Source of the DNA: JACDQM01 sp044373315
GTDB lineage: Bacteria; Pseudomonadota; Gammaproteobacteria; Burkholderiales; Burkholderiaceae_C
Direction: 5' to 3'
Length of the DNA: 21,978 nucleotides
Assembly (NCBI RefSeq): GCF_044373315.1
Contig: NZ_JBILQK010000066.1
Span: 1-21,978 of the forward strand
Below are positions 21,966 through 21,978 of the stretch, piece after piece. How positions within the stretch are numbered: position 1 is the stretch's first letter; each line of letters begins with the position of its first letter. A program made the position numbers and the translations under genes. The notes beneath the pieces were generated by a model that had not been told where the DNA came from, ran no database searches, and saw only the letters and a list, made by a program, of their open reading frames with translations.

Positions 21966-21978
21966 CGGTGGTGGGTGA

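Overview
High-GC DNA with proteobacterial gene families throughout (AlkB, TonB/TolA-like transducer, AqpZ, NhaR-like regulator, LplT, HPF, ZntB/CorA). Gene content and codon use suggest a betaproteobacterium of the order Burkholderiales (Roseateles/Rubrivivax-like); this is inference, because no rRNA or other marker is present. No tRNA, rRNA, IS element, prophage or CRISPR array was seen. Genes are tightly packed and change strand often.

Layout: 1-639 end of an alkane monooxygenase; 632-2485 a long Ala-rich TonB/TolA-like protein (minus); 2761-3612 a PlcP-like metallophosphoesterase (plus); 3665-7227 a minus-strand run psd, MGDG-synthase-like glycosyltransferase, ugd; 7292-8944 a class III PLP enzyme diverging from it; 8941-9061 a long imperfect palindrome; 9087-9698 an Mpo1/DUF962-like membrane protein (minus) diverging from 9896-11140, an Agt/MgtA/SqdX-like GT4 glycosyltransferase. 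Then come aqpZ, a cupin, a TerC-family protein, a divergent NhaR-like regulator, a TerB-like protein, a 69-aa small protein, and a minus-strand set DUF3616 / diacylglycerol kinase / metallophosphoesterase. An HPF-like protein and a zinc-ribbon protein follow on the plus strand, then lplT and a CorA/ZntB transporter on the minus strand.

Main observation: promoter regions of the lipid genes carry 11-bp-periodic GTCA-type direct repeats matching the PhoB binding site (Pho box). They precede plcP, the MGDG-synthase-like gene, the PLP enzyme, the Mpo1-like gene, the GT4 gene and lplT. In five of the six a degenerate -10 of the form NA(T/G)(G/C)(C/A)T lies exactly 10 bp after an 18-bp box; in the sixth an AT-rich -10 lies at the same place.

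The simplest reading is a phosphate-starvation membrane-remodelling regulon. PlcP would cut phospholipids to diacylglycerol. Ugd would supply UDP-glucuronate, and two glycosyltransferases would build neutral and acidic glycolipids. LplT would move lysophospholipids. The PLP enzyme and the Mpo1-like protein have no assigned role in such remodelling and are the novel part. Three of the promoters place the start codon 7-9 nt after the -10, so those mRNAs may be leaderless.
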